Shown in pieces: positions 24,635-37,904 of a DNA stretch of 64,000 bases. The notes beneath the pieces are model-generated. The model ran no database searches, was not told the DNA's origin, and saw only the letters and a program-made list of their open reading frames with translations. The stretch is taken from assembly GCA_013399115.1 (NCBI GenBank), contig VXAA01003152.1, positions 373,684 to 437,683 on the forward strand, given 5' to 3'. The position numbers and the translations under genes are program-made. Origin of the DNA: Anseranas semipalmata (Eukaryota; Chordata; Aves; Anseriformes; Anseranatidae). Position 1 is the first letter of the stretch; the number at the start of each line of letters is the position of its first letter.

Positions 24635-24964
24635 TCCTTATAGTGACTTCTTTTGCTGCAAGAAACAAGTATTAACACTGTAGGGACAGCAGTTTTGTGT
24701 ACTGCATATTTCTGAGTGCCAATACATATTTTCCTCACCAAATACACAGAAAGCATTTTTCTGTCACCTTTGTCTATAGATGCCCTGTGGATGACTAAGG
24801 ATAGTATCAAAGTACCATGTATTAGAATACCATCAACACCATGTGTGTTTCTGCTTTTGCCAGTTTGTAGAATGGCTTTGGCTTGTATAACTTCTCTTCA
24901 GAAGTCACACACACAAAGTTTGTGACTCTAGCTTCAATTAAAGCTCATCCTTGGTGTAATTGTA

Positions 24965-25000
24965 NNNNNNNNNNNNNNNNNNNNNNNNNNNNNNNNNNNN
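24965..25000. other. Assembly gap (36 N)
   Basis: A run of 36 undetermined bases. Any protein frame across it is meaningless. The true length may differ from 36. Single undetermined bases also occur at 25175, 32072 and 63196. Confidence 0.99.
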
Positions 25001-28000
25001 GATAATAACTGTAATGCTTTGCTATCATCTTGGCTTCTTTTCTGTAGTAGCCGAGGTGCAATAAAATAGTATATACAAAATATGTCAACATGCAGATGGC
25101 TTCTTAAAATCATGCTATCCCTTTGGATCTTCATTTACATTACATTTACACCATATTTCCTCCCTCCCTCCCTCNAAAAAAAGAAAGATTTCTAGTGAAT
25201 CTTTGCTGACATAATGATTCTTATTGTATTTAAATTACAGCTAGGCATTTAGCTAATGTGTGCATGGATGTGAAAGTGCATTTTTTAATGAGGCATAATG
25301 GATATTTTTATGAAATATAATGTGGATATATTGTTCTAAGCAAAACTTTAGAAGGACATACAACAAGTTGTAGGGATCATGGAAGGTTGATAGCTTTTTA
25401 TCAGCTGAACTAATTGAACTGGTACAGAGTGTCATGTATCTCCCATTCCTCTGCACCACAGAAATCAGGAACAAAACAGTATTTCTGGAACAAATAGGGA
25501 ATTTATTGCATGGCTACCAAAAGGCCATCTCCATCTAGTGCTTTCTGAAAGAGGTGTTACTGCCTTTATTGCTACTCTTTGGTCATTGATGTGGTACTGC
25601 GATCACAGAGTTAGAGGGGTTAAGGGTGTTTCAGGCAACACTTCCACACTTGGAGAGGAGAGAATGGAAGTTCTGTTGCAGATTACTTTTAATTATTCTA
25701 TTTCCTATTTTTATACACTAGCATGAACAACTCGGTGGAAGAAAGGCCCCTGTCCTGATCTCGGGAGCTGAGGAGTGTCAGCTGAGTCCAGCTGAGGCAG
25801 ATCCTGACTGCTCTGGTACTAGGATGTAGTCACCGCTGATGTGGTTTAGGAGAGAAGTGCTTTGGTGCAAGAGACTAACTGAGAGGGAAGAAGTGATGGA
25901 AGCTAACTGTAAGTATTTGTGTCAAGCATTATCTACAGGAATGAGAGAAACTATCAAAAATACACCCGTTTTGTTCTTTCTTAATTTAATAATGTAATGT
26001 CTGCTAAGTAATTTAATTTGATAAGTTGTGTGACTAAGTACGTCTGCTATTAAATGTATCCTTCCCTTCAGAAATTGATTGTAATTGCATTGAAGGTAAA
26101 TAAGAAATTATTTCCATCAGTTTGCTAAAACATCTTCTAGTAGTAGAGAAAGGCGGGCTCAGCTGATGCAGGAACATTGATTGTTGGGATCATTGTTGAT
26201 GAGGAAACGGACTGTGAATGAAGTTTGGAAAATATTTCCATAGTCCTATTCAGCAGTGAGCCCTCAGTATATTGGAGATAATTTAGATGTTAATCTCCTG
26301 GGGACAGAAACTGTCTCGTTCACAGTGTGTCTCTAAAATTCAGAGCACATATGAACCAGAATTATGATTGGGATAATTAGAAGTAGTAAAAGCATCAATA
26401 ATAATATTGTTTAGCTGTCCATTTAATCCTGTGACAGTTAAGTAAAGTCCAGGACCTCTTGATAGTTTCAGTTAGGTGGAGAGATTGATAGTGGAGTTTT
26501 TGAGACAGTCTTGTTTACCTACAGAAAAATGCACAAGTTTTATTTCCATGAAATGGGAAGAAACAAAAAGGAAACTCTTTGCTTTTTGCAGTAAAGCTTT
26601 GTTCTGGTAATTTTTTTTGTTTTGTTTTGTTTTTGTTTTCTTGGGCTTATTTTTTCTGTCTTTTCTTTCTAGTCTGTTTACTGTTTCTCTCACAGAGACT
26701 TGTGCAAGCGCTAACCTGTGTTGCTTGGGCGTTGGCCTGGATCCATGGGATGTCCTATTACTGCCTTAGTTTTCAGGAGAGGCTCTAGTTAGTGTTGTTG
26801 TAAAGATCTTCTTTCTCAAAATTGGTGACCTGACCTCATATTGTTCCTTTCTCAGTTTAACAGGAAATGGCCTCCAGCTTCTGGTTTTCAGATATATTGC
26901 TGCTGGATTCTGTTAGAGTCTGAACAGATTGTTTTACTTGTGTCAGCTCTGTGGAGTTTGTATACCTTTGGCTTGAATGATTTCACAGAGTTTTACTTGC
27001 CCCAACATCACATAGGCTTAGCAGTCAAGTAAGGATATATGTAACAACACTGAAGGTACAAACCTGACAAGACAGATTTAGAAACAGAACAAATTAAAAA
27101 TACTTAGTAGCTGGATATTGCTCCAGTTGCTTACCCGCTTGCCTAAAATCCCAGACTTTCTTCAGCCCTTTAAACCAGTGTTTGTAACAAAACACCTTCT
27201 TACAGTTGCCCTCTGTTCTGAATAATCTTTCCAAGCATTTCTTAGGTGCACAGCTTTGGAGATACATTTTTTGGAGATACATACATTTTGGGATACAAAG
27301 CAATTTTTTTAATTGTTCTTTGGGAAGCCATGTGCTCTTTTTATGGGCTTCCTACTGGGCTAATTGCTCACAAACAATAGAAGAGACTTCTGTTTACACT
27401 TCTTAGATGTAGTTATACACATGTATAAGTGGTGACTTCATATTTTTTATATGTTCTCCCACCATCTTTAGAACAGTACTGGTAGCTTGGTTAGTGGTGT
27501 GTTGTCTGGTCAGGGCATGAAGAGAAAATCTGCCTTTCCCAGCTTTTGCTGTGGGTTCATGTCATATAAACCAGCATTATGCTCACTATTTTATGCGTCA
27601 GGTCAGATAATGGCTTTTTTTTGATTTTCTGAAATGACTGATGATGCCCTGGTCTACCACTACCACCAATGTTATTCTTCATCCTCCTATGTATATAGTA
27701 AAGTTCATGACAAAATTAAATAGGTATAGTGTCAAAAGTTATTATGCTCCTGCATTTGTAGCCAGGGTGGTGAAGGAGAATTTACACAGACCAACTCTTG
27801 CTGAGCCTTGACTTCCAGTATTGCTCTGTGCTTTTCCTCCTCTGTCAAAAGACAATAAAAAGGACTCCAACATTTCTCTGAAGAGATAAGGATCATCTGC
27901 CTCACACACACTGCCTCTCGCAGACTCCCATTTTTGGAATATTTGGGATGATGCTCTACATGTATCAACATTCTCCTTGAGAAATACCTAGGATATAGTG

Positions 28001-31000
28001 TAGCTGTCTATGACTTTCTTTGACAAAATAACTGATCCCATAATTCATAGAATATGATCTCTCAGGCTGACCTTTAATGGAAACAGAGAGACCTACAAAA
28101 GGCTTTTCCTTTGGTCCACTTTTTGGTCCATGTTATACATTATTAACAGGACGGTACATAAATCTCTTTGGTCTTCAGCTTATGCATACACTTCGCTGAC
28201 TTGTTTAAAAACTAACATCTATTTTAATGCTGGGTGTATCCTAGGTATTGACAAATGCTTTGTTTCATTTTTATATATACAGATGTTTGAGTCTTAGTGC
28301 ATTTTTGCTTGGAGCCAGATGGAGCCTAGCCAAAATACCACTGGTCTTGTGGAGCTTTCGCACCTGACTGCTCTCATATTGTCAAAAACATCAGTAGCTC
28401 AAGGCCCTTTGAGAGCATATGCTGCTAGTTTTCTGACTTCTTGTCAGTCTGTTTTCTTCTTGTGGTCTGTGCCTAAAGAAAATGCTACTTTTTCTTCTAT
28501 GGAAATGGAAAAATGCAGGTTCTTACTATCAGTTGTACTTGTGTGATTTTCTGGTATTCAACTGTGGGATGAGATGGTGAATTTTTATAGATTAGGCATG
28601 ATGGTAAGCTCTTCTATGGTGCAGCATTCCCCAGTTACTGAATAGGTCCAGTGTTGATGCTAATAACTCTTGAGAATGTTTACATCAATGACCTCTGAAA
28701 ATGTTCTGTTCAGGCAGAATAACACGTTGTCTTTTTCATGACTCAGCAAGGATAAAAACAGTCTAAGTGCATAAAAATAGTTATCAGTCTAGCTGATGCC
28801 TTCATGTTTGCTTTTCTTCCAGAGATGTATCAGAACTGATGAGTTCTCAAGAGTGTACCCCTGTCTCTCTGAAACTGAGCAGATGCTTTTCAGCTTTGTT
28901 GATGATAGTTTTTTGGGAAATTCATTAGCATTTTACATGCTTGGCTTTAGAGTTGTATCTGGGTGACTGTGGCAAACAATGGGGAATGTAGTCTTTGTTT
29001 GCACTACTTATTTTCTTCATTATTTAAAGCTATATTTTCCTTTACAGGTTTTTATGTCTTGATGGCTACAGTCCTGTGATCTCCCATCATGAAATGAGTG
29101 GATTACATGTGGATTGCATGTGAGAAGGTAACAAGAAAATGTGGTGTGAGAACTTCAAGTTGGGTCTCAGAGCTTTGGAAACAGGCACTCTTGCAGAGAT
29201 TTTAAACTGCCCAGCATGGGATGCCAGTTGAATGCGAAAGGGAACTTAGTAGCTTGTACATCCATTTCCTTATTCATCTGCAACATGTTGTTAAATGCTC
29301 TTCAGATACATATGCCAGTGGAGGTCAGGCCCAAAGGGACTCATCATTGTTGAGAGGAGTGAATCATGACATACTCAATTTTCTGGAGAAAGCGGTAGTG
29401 CTCTGGCAATGGGGAATCCTTTGAAGCTGAGAAATCTTGTTATGAATTGACAGAATCAATGTCCATGATATAGGTTTGAATGCTTTCCTATTAGGCAGTC
29501 AGACCTGTTGCCAGAGTACCAAGGGCTCATCTTAGCTAGCCACTAGCATTACCCATGACAGTAGGCCATGAGGCCATAAATAGCTTACCCAAGTTATTTG
29601 TGTGGGAAATGTTGTCTGATGGAGTTGTTCTTTTAATGCTTTATGCAGACTTAGAGTGCTCTTTATCAAATCACAGGAATTCAGACGAGCAAGTGCAGTC
29701 TTGGAAACCATTCCCACTGCTGACACAGGTTTTAGTCCTTTTGCCAAATGCTGCTCTCAGTAATATGGTAAAAACAAGCAAACAAACAAACAGAAGCACC
29801 TTTAGTGAGAACAGACTGGACATCTCCTGTATGTTTTAAAAATACCATAATGCGTTAAATTAGTAAAGGGTGTCTGACCTGCAGTGCAATCTGAAAGCAG
29901 TGCTACCTCTGTCTCATCATGCTGAATGTACAGTGCAGCTCATCTGCACATACGTATTAGATCCAGTACTAACTGCTATTGTTGGATTCACCGTGCCTGC
30001 ACAGATTGGCTACTCCACTGTACATGTGCATATAAAAAGCCCATTCCCCTCCCCAGCTTGTGCCGGAGGGCCCAATTAGTTGTCTGGGACCCATAGGCTG
30101 CCTCATGTAACCAAACCAATGCACTGAACCTGCCACGTTCTTCTCTGAAAGGTGGACAGAGAATGCATACTAGATGAGTTGTTCTGGTGGTTTGTGCTAG
30201 ATGTAATGCATCTAGCATCTCTTTCCTGAGAGCCCCCTGAAGCTTCATCTGTTATCATGGAGAAAGATGGCTTGGTAGACTAGCAGATGGGTACATGAAC
30301 ATGGTATGAAAAATACCTAGCCACTAATCTACAATCATAATAAATGTGGAAACTTAAAAAAAAAAAACAAACAAACAAACAAAAAAAACCTTACTTCCAC
30401 AGAAACAGGATGCTGTAATACTTTTTTTTTTTTAATTTAGGAGATTTACCACACAATGATAATGTTACATTAACAGAAAAAAAGGACAAACAGGTTGGAT
30501 AATATTTTGTGTACTACTAAAACAAGTTAAAATTACTCTGGGAACACTATCGGACATATTCTCAGTTGGGTTATATTATTTAGTTCTACTGATCTGAGTG
30601 GAATTATTCCATTATAAACTGAGTGAATAATTCACTAAGATATAATTTGTGTGCTAAAATCAACACAACAAAATTATCAGAGTTATACCCAAACATTCAT
30701 ATGCCTATGTAGAAGTAGAAATGTAAGGCTAGGTAAGAACCTTGCCTTTGAAATCATTAAAGCTACATCTAAGCAAGATAGAATTTAGTCCATATATTCA
30801 CTCCACATTTAAAACTAGATCTGGTTCATGCAAATCTGGTTATCTTATTATTTACAGAGATTTTTTAATAGATTCTTGAAATGCTAGCATGCTATCTTTA
30901 TCAACTCACATGTAAAAAAAACTGATGACTGATACGATCATAGATTTATCATTTTGAAGTACTGATTATGCCTTGAGATAGTCTTTTGTAGTTTGAAGAA

Positions 31001-31204
31001 ACTGTCTGATTGCCTCTAATTTCCTTGTCTAAATGCACTTGTAGTTGTCTTTTTTTGCAAGTGCTTGCACAGACTCATGGAACTGAATTATTGCAGAAAC
31101 ATCCACTCTAATAGAGTTGTTACTCCTATGCACAGTGTATGTAACTCATATTTATCTGGAGACATCTGAATGCAAAGGCCGAAATTTATCATTCCATTTA
31201 TACC
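25001..31204. other. Unique non-coding DNA, no gene seen
   Basis: The 6-kb stretch has no domain-bearing frame. It includes a TCCC repeat ending in an undetermined base at 25160-25175, an AAAC tract at about 29771-29792, and an A/AAAC tract at 30356-30388. A spot with ATTGG at 30005-30009 and TATAAAA at 30031-30037 resembles a CCAAT-TATA core promoter, but nothing transcribed can be recognised after it. Parts between 26.7 and 30.2 kb are less AT-biased than the flanks and may contain unrecognised old repeats. Confidence 0.5.
30356..30388 (+). repeat. A / (AAAC)n tract
   Basis: Twelve A residues followed by four AAAC-like units and another A run. It could be the tail of an old retroposon, but no body is recognisable upstream. 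Confidence 0.85.
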
Positions 31205-31830
31205 ACTGTAGTCTGTGTTTCATGCATGTTCAGGCCAATGGTGTACACAATTATTCTGAGTTTTATCTTTGATGCACTTGAGATATTCCAGTCTTGTCAG
31301 GTTCCACTGAATTTTCCAAGAGCTGTTATCACAAAAGCAATTCGACTTTTGATTTCCGCTTCAGAATTTCTCTCCTTTGTGATGATAATTCTGAGATACC
31401 TGAATGAATCCACTCATTCAAGTTTCTTAACTTTGATGTAAATTTCTTGTTGTGTATGAGAATTTTCCATTGTCCCGGTGCTGGCCTTTTCCTCCTGTTT
31501 GATCAGCAGTCCACAGGTAGTAGCTTTTTTGTTAAATCTGCTGGTTATGGTCCTTTCTCTTCCAGTCGAACTGACATAATCTACAAAGTAAAGATTACAG
31601 ATCTTTTACCCCTAGCTGATAACTTTGTCCTACCAGAATGTTCAAGCACTTTGGACTTTCTCTGTTCAAGGAAAATATGAATAGAGGTGCTGCCAGGAGA
31701 AATCTCTGTCTTTTATCAATTCTTGTACAGAATCATTTACTTAATGTGTACTCTGTGAAGATTATACTTTTCAAATTGTTTCTAAAGCTTTTATTTCAAG
31801 TTGTAATTCAACCTGAACTCACAGTTACTA
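31205..31830 (-). mobile_element. Fossil of a non-CR1 LINE reverse transcriptase (RTE-like)
   Basis: On the minus strand this segment translates into recognisable pieces of a non-LTR reverse transcriptase, in order. LLAAPLFIF (31699-31673) corresponds to the usual GCLLSPxLFNIF block. HIFLEQ (31679-31662) follows in a shifted frame. NLYFVDY (FVDY codons 31587-31576) matches the catalytic F/YxDD motif with the second Asp lost. VDSFRYL (31413-31393) matches the VDxFKYLG block, EIKSRIA (31356-31336) the EIKxRI block, NISSASKIKL (31287-31258) the NISxxTKxRL block, and HETQT (31222-31210, with its neighbours) the CETWT block. The last five motifs share one frame over 126 codons with only two stops. 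This motif set is typical of RTE-type and related LINEs rather than CR1. The 31710-31830 part is a weaker extension. The element is dead; clade and age are uncertain. Confidence 0.72.
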
Positions 31831-34800
31831 GGAGGATAATCTTGTGCATTTGCCTGTGTGGTTGAAGGAACTGTCCTTCTACCTTTTCTGTTGATGGAGT
31901 TAGCATATTTTTTTCTAATTTTACCTTTACTATTCATTTATTTCTGAGGCCTTAAGTATTTCATGGAACTATGCTTATTGCAAGGAATTTAGTGATGCAG
32001 GATATGCTGGGTGTCAACACTCCCTTCTGACCTCAGTTGCTATTTGGTGGAATCTATGTTCTTAACTAATANTCAAAACGTTCTGTAATTCTGTGGTTAA
32101 GACAAACTTGTGATGGTAGGCAAGGGGTGTGATTTCTTGTCACCTGAAACAAAAAATTAGTTAATCCTGGATCTCCCAAGCTGCAAAAGACTAGTCTAAC
32201 TTGAGGCTATTTATTGAGTAATAAAGAAAGCAAGAAAAGGGGTCAATGATGCTACTTTTTCTTCCTTCTTGCAAGAATTGACCCAATTTCATCTCAGGAG
32301 ATGGTTCACAGCTGTGGTTCTTGAAATGTGATGGACATCTAGCTTTATCCGGATGCTGAGTGTATAAAAAATTTGTAATCATGCTACATAGTGGATTTCA
32401 GGCAGAGCTGGTATGCAGAGTGATTCAGAGATACCTGGATTCTCAAAATGAGATATTTACTTTAATACAGGGCTGCACCCAAACTAATAAGCCTTGACTG
32501 TCAGCCAGCCAGGCTGCCTAGTGAGGTGTACAAACACTTGCACTGCATACTAAGGTTACCTAGAATATGTGCCTTAGCCTGGCTGCCTTCACACTGTTAT
32601 AATTCTGAGCCAGGAACTGAGTGCCCTTTTGCCCAGATCCTTGTGTTTGCCAGGTCCTTTAAGGCCTGTACAGCAAAGCAAGTTCTGTCCTAGCTTTGGA
32701 GACAATATAAATATATTTTAATTAATTCATCTAATACCAGTCTCAAACCCCCCGTGCCCAGATTGATATAGGCTTTTTCCAAATTTCCTCAGCTTTTGTG
32801 CAGAGGCTACCCACATCAAACATGGGACAACGGGTTTTCACAGTATCATTTATGCTTGACTTCTATTTCACAAGTTGCCCGATTGTGCAGTGAAAAACCC
32901 ACAGCTTTTTAAATGATTTATTATTAATGAATAGCTGAGAATTCATGTAACTGTGGCTTGGAAAAAAAAAAAAAGAGGAATTGAGAATTAACAATTTATT
33001 TGGCCATCAACACTGAGCAGGGAGTTGTTAGTAAGCATTAAAATATCAGTGTACTGAAATTCAGTGCAGTTCCCCAAATCCTATTCCAAATCCTTACCCC
33101 AGTTCTCTTTCTCTCAAATAATTTGCTCATTGCCTATCAATCATACTGCTTGTTTAATAATTAGTTACTTCTACTTCTGCTACTAATCAGTTAGTCAGTG
33201 ATCTGTTAGTTGAAGCACCTGGAGGAGATGATGGGTAAAACGAAAAGGACGGGATTTATCAAGGGTAGTGTTTGTGCCCTGGGCTCCATTTACAGCTAGT
33301 GGAGATCTAGTCAATATAGTTAGCAGAGTTTAAAGTGCAATTTTTCTCATCCTAAAGCAGCTGCCTAAAAGAAGTGAAATGAATTAAACCTTGAAAGTGC
33401 CCACTACTCTCCATTGACTTGAAAGGGAGCCGAGGGGGACTAACTTCCGTGTAAGCAGCCAGACATCAAACATTTGATTTGAACCCTGTCCAATTCAACT
33501 AGCAGTACTTAACAGGTGTGTAAAAGTACCTGTGAATTTGTTGCATTCATGCCTATCCTGTTTGAAGGCTGGAAATGCAAGTTTGGACAGAAAGTGCTTA
33601 TTCCAGCAGACTTGGTATTGCATATGCAATGTAAACTGCTCAAGTTCAGACACACAATTATACTCCTTTCTGTTCTAGATCCAGACGGTCAAGAGCAATT
33701 CTGGGAGAAGAGGTAGAAAAAGGGGTGAAGTAGACAAGAGGAGGATTACTTCATGTAGTTAAACATATCCGAGTTGTAGCTATAAGATTTCAGTAATATC
33801 TTTTACTTAAGCTTGCTTAGCTAAGGTTGCTTAACATTATGGCTGCTGTGAATCTAGTGGTTGAATTCTTAGGCATCTGGTGCTTCTCTTACCATGCAAA
33901 GGGGTTTAAAGTCATGAAATTATGAACTTCTCTTTGTGACTGCATTCCTAAAAGTCAAACATTGTAATATTGAACCTTGAGTATCTACTTCAAGTTCCTC
34001 ATATCAAACTTTAAATCTAGTAAAATACACTTGCTGCATGGAAAATGTTTTTCTCACTTCATAAGCAGAAAAAGAAAGAGAAAATGAAAGTTTAACGTAG
34101 AAATGTAATTTATATTAAATGCTTTGCCACTTGTGGTTGTTTCCCTATGATCTGAAATTTACATCCTTTTCCTCCCTGTATTAAATGAGAGAGAAAGGGA
34201 AAAAATCTAAGTCCCTTGATTTTACGAAGCAAAGAAATAATGACAGGAAATGGGGATTTTTATTTGTTCTTTGGTGTGAATTGGCACAGGCATTATGATG
34301 AAGTTAAAATGCAGAGGTTAATTGAAAAATGTGATAAACAAAGCCCCTTGAAGGTCTCAGAATAATTTTGCCTGGCAGCACTGACAGGCTACTACCATCA
34401 GGCATTAAACCTACTCCGAATTGCTGGAGATAAAAAAAAAAAAAAAAAAGAAAAAAGAAAAAAAAGAAAAAAAACATTGAAGAAGAAAAGAAAGTAAAAA
34501 ACCCTAACATTAATTGTCTTTCTATTCCTTCCACCTCATTTCAGCCCAATTATAACTGGGAAAAGTCATTCTGTCTAATTTGCATTAATGCACCTCTATG
34601 GAAAAATAGCTTAGACAGAGAATTTGATCTTCTTTTTTCAGTTTATTATGGACATATTTAAAATAAAAAGAAACCCAACAGGGCAAATTTCTACGGAAAG
34701 CTCATGGATGAGGATCTTGATTTTTTTCTTCAGTTGTTTAGCTGACAAGTGAATTTTTTCAGTAGACACTCTTTAATCACAGGACTGAAAATGCTGAAAT

Positions 34801-37800
34801 ACCTGCTAGAACTCCATCAGCACTGGCTAACTCCCTGTCATTATTAGGAAGAAGAAAGTGTTCCGTAGGTTGCGATAAACTTGGCTCTTTCCCTGCACTT
34901 TGTGTTTTTCATAATAGCCTTCAGAAAAGCTGCATAAATCCTCACTTATGCTGCATTTTGAAAATAAGTCCAATGCATGATCCTATTGTGTGTACAGTTT
35001 AATGGTGTAAAAGATCTCAAAAAAGAGGCCATCGCATTCATATGCAGTACCATGTTTCCACTCAGCATTTCAATTCACATTTAATAAACACATTAAGGGG
35101 GCTCACTTGTTGTTGGACCCATGTTACATCTAATTTCTTATTGAGATAGTGAAGAAAAACAGTGTGTTTTGCTCTAAATTGTCACTCGTATATGAGCTCA
35201 GTCTGCCTCTTCTCAGTGCCATTTATATTAATAGGTATGATTATCCATGCAGGCCTTATTTTCAGTGTACTATGTTTATAGTCCCCATTTGTACATCTTG
35301 CTGGAGCTAACGTGTTCATAACGATGTGGAACAGCTGGCCACAAACTGTTGTTTCTCATTAAAAAGACATGTTTCCTGAGCTTTTGGGGATTGTTTAAAC
35401 TAAACAATACATACTATTGACATTTTGCCCTTTTTGTTTTCCTTTAGCTCTTCACTATAGTGGGATATCTAGGGTGCAAGATTCTAAAATAACACCTGAA
35501 GGGCTTTTGAGAGATAGAACCAAGGACGAAGCCACTTTGGGTCATTAAAGATCCCAGGGTACTCTTTGCAAGAACAGTGTGGGAGTTATTATTGTCCTGG
35601 ACAGATTCCAGCTTGTATAGCTGCACTGTATGCTGTTTAATCATGTATTTTGCAGCTAGGTAATCTCCCCTTGAAAGGCGGCTGTACTATGCTATCGAAC
35701 ATATAATGGCCACTGTATTCTGCTCCAAGAATGGCTTCACCCCAGAGATGAATGAAGTGGTTCCTTCATCGTGACTTCAAATAGGACAACATTAATCATG
35801 AGTATTTTATTAATTATACCAGAAGCTTGGTTTCCATTTGTATTGATCAGCAGTCATAGGAAGTCCACGTGAAGAACCATTACTTTTCTTTTTGTTGGCT
35901 CAGAGATTTTATACTGTGGTATAATAGTTTTTATGCTCTACTTCTACTCTAGTATATTTTTAGTATTCTCACTTTAAAAACAAGCAGATATAAACTTGAA
36001 AGCATCTTCTTTGATTTGAAGGGTATACGTCATGGCACTAACGAGAAGTGCCACGGGAATCAATGGTCAACTGGCAGAACTTACGGTGCTGTACCGAAAG
36101 ACTATCTGAAGTCTGCTGCTGAATCAGAAGTCTGCAGCCAGTTTCTCCTATGCTGAGAGCTATGTGCCTGGTGTAAATTTTGGTGATGATTGCTTAATAT
36201 TGGTTTATTTAATGGGAACGGGAAAAAGCAATCCAATATATAGAGAGTTATGCTATTCTAATTTAGGAGTGAGGATTTTAACGTTAAGATAAAAACGGGA
36301 AAGAAAGGAAGACAATATCATAAAGTTCTAACCATGTTATGATGGAATGTGTAAAATGTGTGTTTTCCTTTATTCCACACACAGAAATACTGTCTCAAGC
36401 TTTCCTAAAGTTTGTGTTGATTGGCACATCTCTGTGAAAGGCACTAAGTTTCTATGTGGAGAGTCAATAGTCAGTAGCACTGGGATGCACCATATAGAAG
36501 TACATACTTCTGTGACTAAGCTGTAATGAAAGTGTTTTGTAGTAGTATTTTGTGTAGGAAAATACATATTTCCCAAGTACAAATTTTAGAGATTGAATAA
36601 TGAAAAGATATGCTTGAAATATATTTCCAGCTATATTAAACTTGACATTTTGCATAAATTGTAGCTGTGCATGGGATCAAACCATGCAGTGTGCTGAGTG
36701 CATTTTAAAATAGGTAAAGATTAACCAGCGTGCATGTACAAAAGAGAGAATATTTCCATATCCGTGCATAACTTACGTGAGACTCAGTCGCAGTGCCTGA
36801 GGACTGTCTGATGTAAGTATTATGACAGCATCTACCCCAAAGAAAAATCATATACATGAAAAGGAAAGCAAAAAAAAAGGGATAGGAAACCCTGCTTGCA
36901 GCCTGTGCTCAAAGCTGCAAGAACAACTACAGATTTAGCCAGAACCCTTCCTGATAGTCCCTCTGCAATAGTCACATGTTTTCAGACTCTCCAGTGGTGC
37001 TATGACTTACACCCTTTGCAATATGCAAAAGCACATTCTAGATTATTACCGTATTATAATCCAATATAAGAATATATTTAACTGGATGCCTAAAAATGTG
37101 ATATATATTTATTTCCATGTAAATAAAGATACAAAGTTTTTGTATTGTGTTTAAGGAGTAAGATTTAGCAAGCACCAAAAATTTTGATAAGGATTTGTGC
37201 TCATGTTATGTGTGTGGTTTTTGTATCCATCTCATTTGCTTTCATTTTGCTTTCAATTTGAATTTGGCCAACCCTGAAGTTCTCAGCTATTGAATTATTT
37301 TTCCTATTTGCCTGAAAAAAAAAAGCAGATATTTAGGTGGACATGTCATCATCTGAATAAATCTTTAGAACGTCATCAGTAGAACTCTTGAGAGATATGA
37401 AGAAAAGTTTATGAATTCTTTCTTTCTGAGAAGCAGTGACTGATTTCAGAGGTTAATTTGGCAGCATGACAGCAGAGCAATGGAACCTCACTGTCAGGGC
37501 CAGTTTTAGTTTCTTCCCTTCAGGGATTCCAGAATGGTTGAGGAGCTTCTACTTTGAGGTCTTCTATCATCATGCATGCAGATGTTTGATGGGAGGGATC
37601 TTTCGTATGCATTCCTGGAGGAAATGGGTTGAAGGTCCTGTGCATTAACAGAACTCCCATCACTTTACTTTGGCCTCCCATTCTGTGTACTTTGCAATGA
37701 GAGGTGGTTGTGACATGCCAAAGTCCAACTTCCTGTTATTTTTGTGCCATGTCCTTTGCAACACATCTAGTTGAGGAGCATGCTGATTCTTTTGCCATGA

Positions 37801-37904
37801 GGTAGCCTTATAGCCAGGGGAGAGAAGAGATGTCCGTGGCATTTTTACTTGATGCCATCTGCTGTCAGAGAATTTAGAACTAAAAATGGGTCCTGAAGAA
37901 AGCC
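31831..37904. other. Unique non-coding DNA, no gene seen
   Basis: No domain-bearing frame was recognised. The stretch holds an A-rich tract at 34432-34474 and a (TTG)-free but T-rich mix elsewhere. Neither the endonuclease half nor the RT finger region of the preceding LINE fossil can be recognised between 31.8 and 33 kb. The 34500-35400 part has an even base mix with octamer-like ATTTGCATTAAT near 34578 and could include conserved non-coding sequence, which cannot be tested here. Confidence 0.5.
34432..34474 (+). repeat. A-rich low-complexity tract
   Basis: Forty-odd bases of A interrupted by single G residues, reading as poly-T/C on the other strand and creating an artificial phenylalanine-rich frame there. 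Confidence 0.9.

Larger units (their letters stand above)
20881..24964. other. AT-rich unique non-coding DNA, no gene seen
   Basis: No frame has recognisable homology. The part at about 21700-21930 is rich in ATTA/TAAT and AATAAA-like words with little low complexity, which is compatible with a conserved non-coding element but not proof of one. A 19-bp tandem duplication at 24148-24185, a CA repeat at 24352-24364 and T/C-rich tracts at 24594-24634 are present. Confidence 0.55.

Noticed and set aside
25720..25912. Possible non-coding exon ending at a GTAAGT-type donor near 25908
   Set aside because: A single donor-like hexamer without acceptor, conservation or transcript evidence is expected many times by chance.
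27732..27971. Minus-strand frame with a glutamate- and lysine-rich stretch
   Set aside because: Briefly resembles a coiled-coil piece but has no supporting neighbours, splice sites or known family.
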